Of a stretch of 16,031 nucleotides of DNA, positions 14,163 through 16,031 are shown piece after piece. This DNA comes from Bacteroidales bacterium (GTDB taxonomy: Bacteria > Bacteroidota > Bacteroidia > Bacteroidales > WCHB1-69). The stretch lies in NCBI GenBank assembly GCA_016285615.1, contig JAEERB010000051.1:1-16031 (forward strand), in the 5' to 3' direction. The notes beneath the pieces are model-generated. The model saw only the letters and a list, made by a program, of their open reading frames with translations. It was not told the DNA's origin and did no database searches. Position 1 is the first letter of the stretch. Each line of letters starts with the position of its first letter. A program made the translations under genes and the position numbers.

Positions 14163-15614
14163 ATGAAAGAGATATCAAGTTTAGAACCCGCTCGTGTATT
14201 TCACTATTTCAATGAGATATGCAAAGTGCCTCGTCCCTCGAAAAGAGAAGGCAAAATTATTGAATGGTTGCTTGAAACCGGCAAAAAGTTAGGTCTGGAT
14301 ACCAAGCGTGATGAAGCCGGCAACGTACTGATTTCGAAGCCTGCCACGCCCGGCAAAGAGAAAGTGACGCCCGTCATTTTCCAGAGCCACATGGACATGG
14401 TATGCGAGAAGAACAACGATACCAAGTTCGACTTCGACAAAGACTCCATCCAGCCTTACGTTGACGGCGAGTGGCTGCGTGCCAAAGGCACCACTTTGGG
14501 AGCCGACGACGGCATCGGCATGGCCATCGCGCTGGCAATTCTGGAAGACAAAACCATCGAGCACGGTCCCATTGAGTGCTTGTTCACCGTGGATGAAGAG
14601 ACCGGTCTGACGGGCGCTTTTGCTTTGAAGTCGGGCTTTATGAAGGGCAAGATGCTCTTGAACCTCGACTCGGAGGATGAAGGCGAGTTCTTCATCGGTT
14701 GCGCCGGCGGAAAAGACACGGTAGCCACACTGGACTGCGAATACGAAGCTGTGCCCAAAGGAAGTGTCGCTTACACACTAACCGTCAATGGTTTACAAGG
14801 TGGTCACTCGGGCGACGACATCAACAAGGGCCGTGGTAACGCCGTAAAATTACTGAACCGCATCCTTTGGAACAGCTATCAGGAGTACGACCTTCGCATT
14901 GCTGACATCTGCGCCGGCAACCTGCGCAACGCCATCGCCCGTGAAGGTACGGCTGTTGTGACACTGCCAAAAGCCAACGCCAAGAAATTCGAACAATATG
15001 TGGCTCAATGCGACAAGACTTTCAAAAACGAATATAGCACAACCGACCCTGGCGTTGCTGCCAGCTGCAAACCTTGCGACCTGCCCAAGCAAGTCATTGA
15101 CGAGATGCTGCAGATTGACATCATGAATGCCCTGTACGTTTGTCCTCACGGTGTTGTGGCCATGTCGCAGGATATCAAGGACTTTGTAGAGACCTCATCC
15201 AACTTAGCTTCCATCAAGATTGCCGACGGTAAAGTGATTATCACCACCAGCCAACGCAGCTCGGTTGAGTCGCGCAAGCAAGCCATTGTGGACCGCGTAT
15301 CGGCCACCTTCTACATGATTGGCGCCGATGTGGAGAACAGCGACGGTTATCCCGGCTGGACTCCCAATCCCAATTCAAAAGTGCTGAAAGTGCTGGAGAC
15401 TGCCTACAAAAATGTCTTTGGTAAGGCTCCCGTGGTGAAAGCCATCCACGCAGGCTTGGAGTGCGGCCTCTTCTCGGAGAAATATCCCGACCTGGATATG
15501 GTTTCCTACGGCCCCACCCTCCGCGGCGTTCACTCACCCGACGAGAAACTTTTGATTAACACTGTCAAGATGTGCTGGGACCTCACCGTTGAATTTTTGA
15601 AAATCGTTAAATAA
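14163..15614 (+). CDS. pepD: Aminoacyl-histidine dipeptidase (PepD, M20 family)
   Basis: A 483-residue cytosolic zinc peptidase, close in length to E. coli PepD (about 485), which cleaves Xaa-His dipeptides such as carnosine. Metal ligands and catalytic residues are all visible: His76 and Asp78 in QSHMDMVCEKN, Asp115 in GTTLGADDGIGMA, Glu145-Glu146 in TVDEETGLTGA, Asp169 in NLDSEDEGE, and His457 in RGVHSPDE. The dimerisation or lid domain sits between about 190 and 395, with LTVNGLQGGHSGDDINKGR at its edge. IHAGLECGLF near residue 425 is the usual PepD block. No signal peptide is present. It has its own promoter element and is divergent from galE. No clear terminator follows, so the next gene may be read from the same transcript. 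Confidence 0.96.
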   Translation: MKEISSLEPARVFHYFNEICKVPRPSKREGKIIEWLLETGKKLGLDTKRDEAGNVLISKPATPGKEKVTPVIFQSHMDMVCEKNNDTKFDFDKDSIQPYVDGEWLRAKGTTLGADDGIGMAIALAILEDKTIEHGPIECLFTVDEETGLTGAFALKSGFMKGKMLLNLDSEDEGEFFIGCAGGKDTVATLDCEYEAVPKGSVAYTLTVNGLQGGHSGDDINKGRGNAVKLLNRILWNSYQEYDLRIADICAGNLRNAIAREGTAVVTLPKANAKKFEQYVAQCDKTFKNEYSTTDPGVAASCKPCDLPKQVIDEMLQIDIMNALYVCPHGVVAMSQDIKDFVETSSNLASIKIADGKVIITTSQRSSVESRKQAIVDRVSATFYMIGADVENSDGYPGWTPNPNSKVLKVLETAYKNVFGKAPVVKAIHAGLECGLFSEKYPDLDMVSYGPTLRGVHSPDEKLLINTVKMCWDLTVEFLKIVK

Positions 15615-15702
15615 TTAGCGGCACTTGACAACGTTTAAGTCCATAATTTCCAAGACAAAAGAGTATTGGAGCTGGTTTCGGGAGAAATTCAGATGGAGGA
15701 TT

Positions 15703-16031
15703 ATGGACTCCTACATCCTCAAGAAATACTTGGGATCGTTCTTCTTTGCCATCACCTTGCTGATGACGGTCATCATTGTGTTTGACATTTCGGAGAACAT
15801 CAACTTGTTTTTGGACAGGGACGCACCGTTGAAAGACATTATCTTCAAATACTACCTCAACTTTATCCCCTACTTCATCAACCTGTTCATTCCGCTATTC
15901 ACCTTTATATCAGTCATTTGGTTTACTTCCAAATTGTCTGGGAACAACGAAATCATCTCGTTTTTTAATGCGGGCGTAGATTTCTACCGTTTTCTGATGC
16001 CATACATTGTAGGCAGTTTGATTATCGTGGC
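15703..16031 (+). CDS. LptF/LptG-family permease, N-terminal part (cut by window edge)
   Basis: An open frame of 109 codons that runs off the right edge. MDSYILKKYLGSFFFAITLLMTVIIVFD gives the first membrane helix. The region ENINLFLDRDAPLKDIIFKYYLNFIPYFINLFIPLFTFISVIW gives the second. Then comes NNEIISFFNAGVDFYRFLMPYIVG, the conserved loop of the YjgP/YjgQ family (in other members '...EIIA...AGIS..R...P'). These proteins form the membrane part of the LptB2FG ABC transporter, which extracts LPS from the inner membrane. LptF and LptG cannot be told apart from this fragment. The frame is open upstream to 15619 with coding-like residues (TKEYWSWFREKFRWRI) but no ATG, so the true start is uncertain; a TTG at 15625 would be the only common alternative. 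It lies 88 bases after pepD, same strand. Confidence 0.85.
   Translation, partial: MDSYILKKYLGSFFFAITLLMTVIIVFDISENINLFLDRDAPLKDIIFKYYLNFIPYFINLFIPLFTFISVIWFTSKLSGNNEIISFFNAGVDFYRFLMPYIVGSLIIV

Overview
The window looks like chromosomal core sequence from a member of the order Bacteroidales, probably Prevotella or a relative. Four things point there: perfect TAnnTTTG (-7) promoter elements upstream of many genes; the gene order uppS - bamA - several ompH/skp genes; exported proteins of families seen mainly in Bacteroidetes (Fibrobacter-succinogenes-type paralogous domain, and 'QKLSYQAVVRNSSNQLV'-type leader proteins); and genes with moderate G+C separated by AT-rich spacers. No phage, transposon, CRISPR array, integrase or plasmid function was seen. 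Most of the window is housekeeping and envelope biology, and I did not find a clear new system.

Layout. 1-1593 (minus strand): two exported surface-type proteins, the second cut by the window edge. 1594-1931: an AT-rich divergent control region. 1932-2483 (plus): a small exported protein of unknown function, ended by a perfect hairpin terminator that also serves the convergent tRNA-Gln(CUG) gene at 2530-2600. 2739-4270 (plus): a two-gene unit, a stand-alone HsdR-N-like nuclease-fold protein overlapping by 4 bases an OppC/DppC-type ABC permease, closed by a second bidirectional terminator. 4308-13852 (minus): a long run of envelope genes read in the order galE, C-terminal processing protease, O-antigen-ligase-family protein, uppS, bamA and three skp/ompH genes. 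13853-14162: a repeat-rich divergent spacer. 14163-15614 (plus): the M20 dipeptidase pepD. 15703-16031 (plus): the start of an LptF/LptG-family permease, cut by the window edge.

How the genes fit together. The minus-strand run joins sugar-nucleotide supply (GalE), lipid carrier supply (UppS), transfer of polymer to a lipid acceptor (ligase family), periplasmic proteolysis (CTP), outer-membrane protein chaperoning (three Skp-like proteins) and outer-membrane protein insertion (BamA). The truncated LptF/G gene at the right edge belongs to LPS transport, so the same theme continues there. Promoter-like elements inside the run, before bamA and before the first skp gene, suggest several nested transcripts rather than one operon.

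The points most worth a second look are: three tandem Skp paralogs where one or two might be expected; a BamA whose last residue is not aromatic; the translationally coupled nuclease-fold/permease pair; families of short intergenic repeats shared in inverted orientation between two spacers, one of which reaches into the ligase stop codon; and an uncertain start, with a possible hairpin, at the LptF/G gene.
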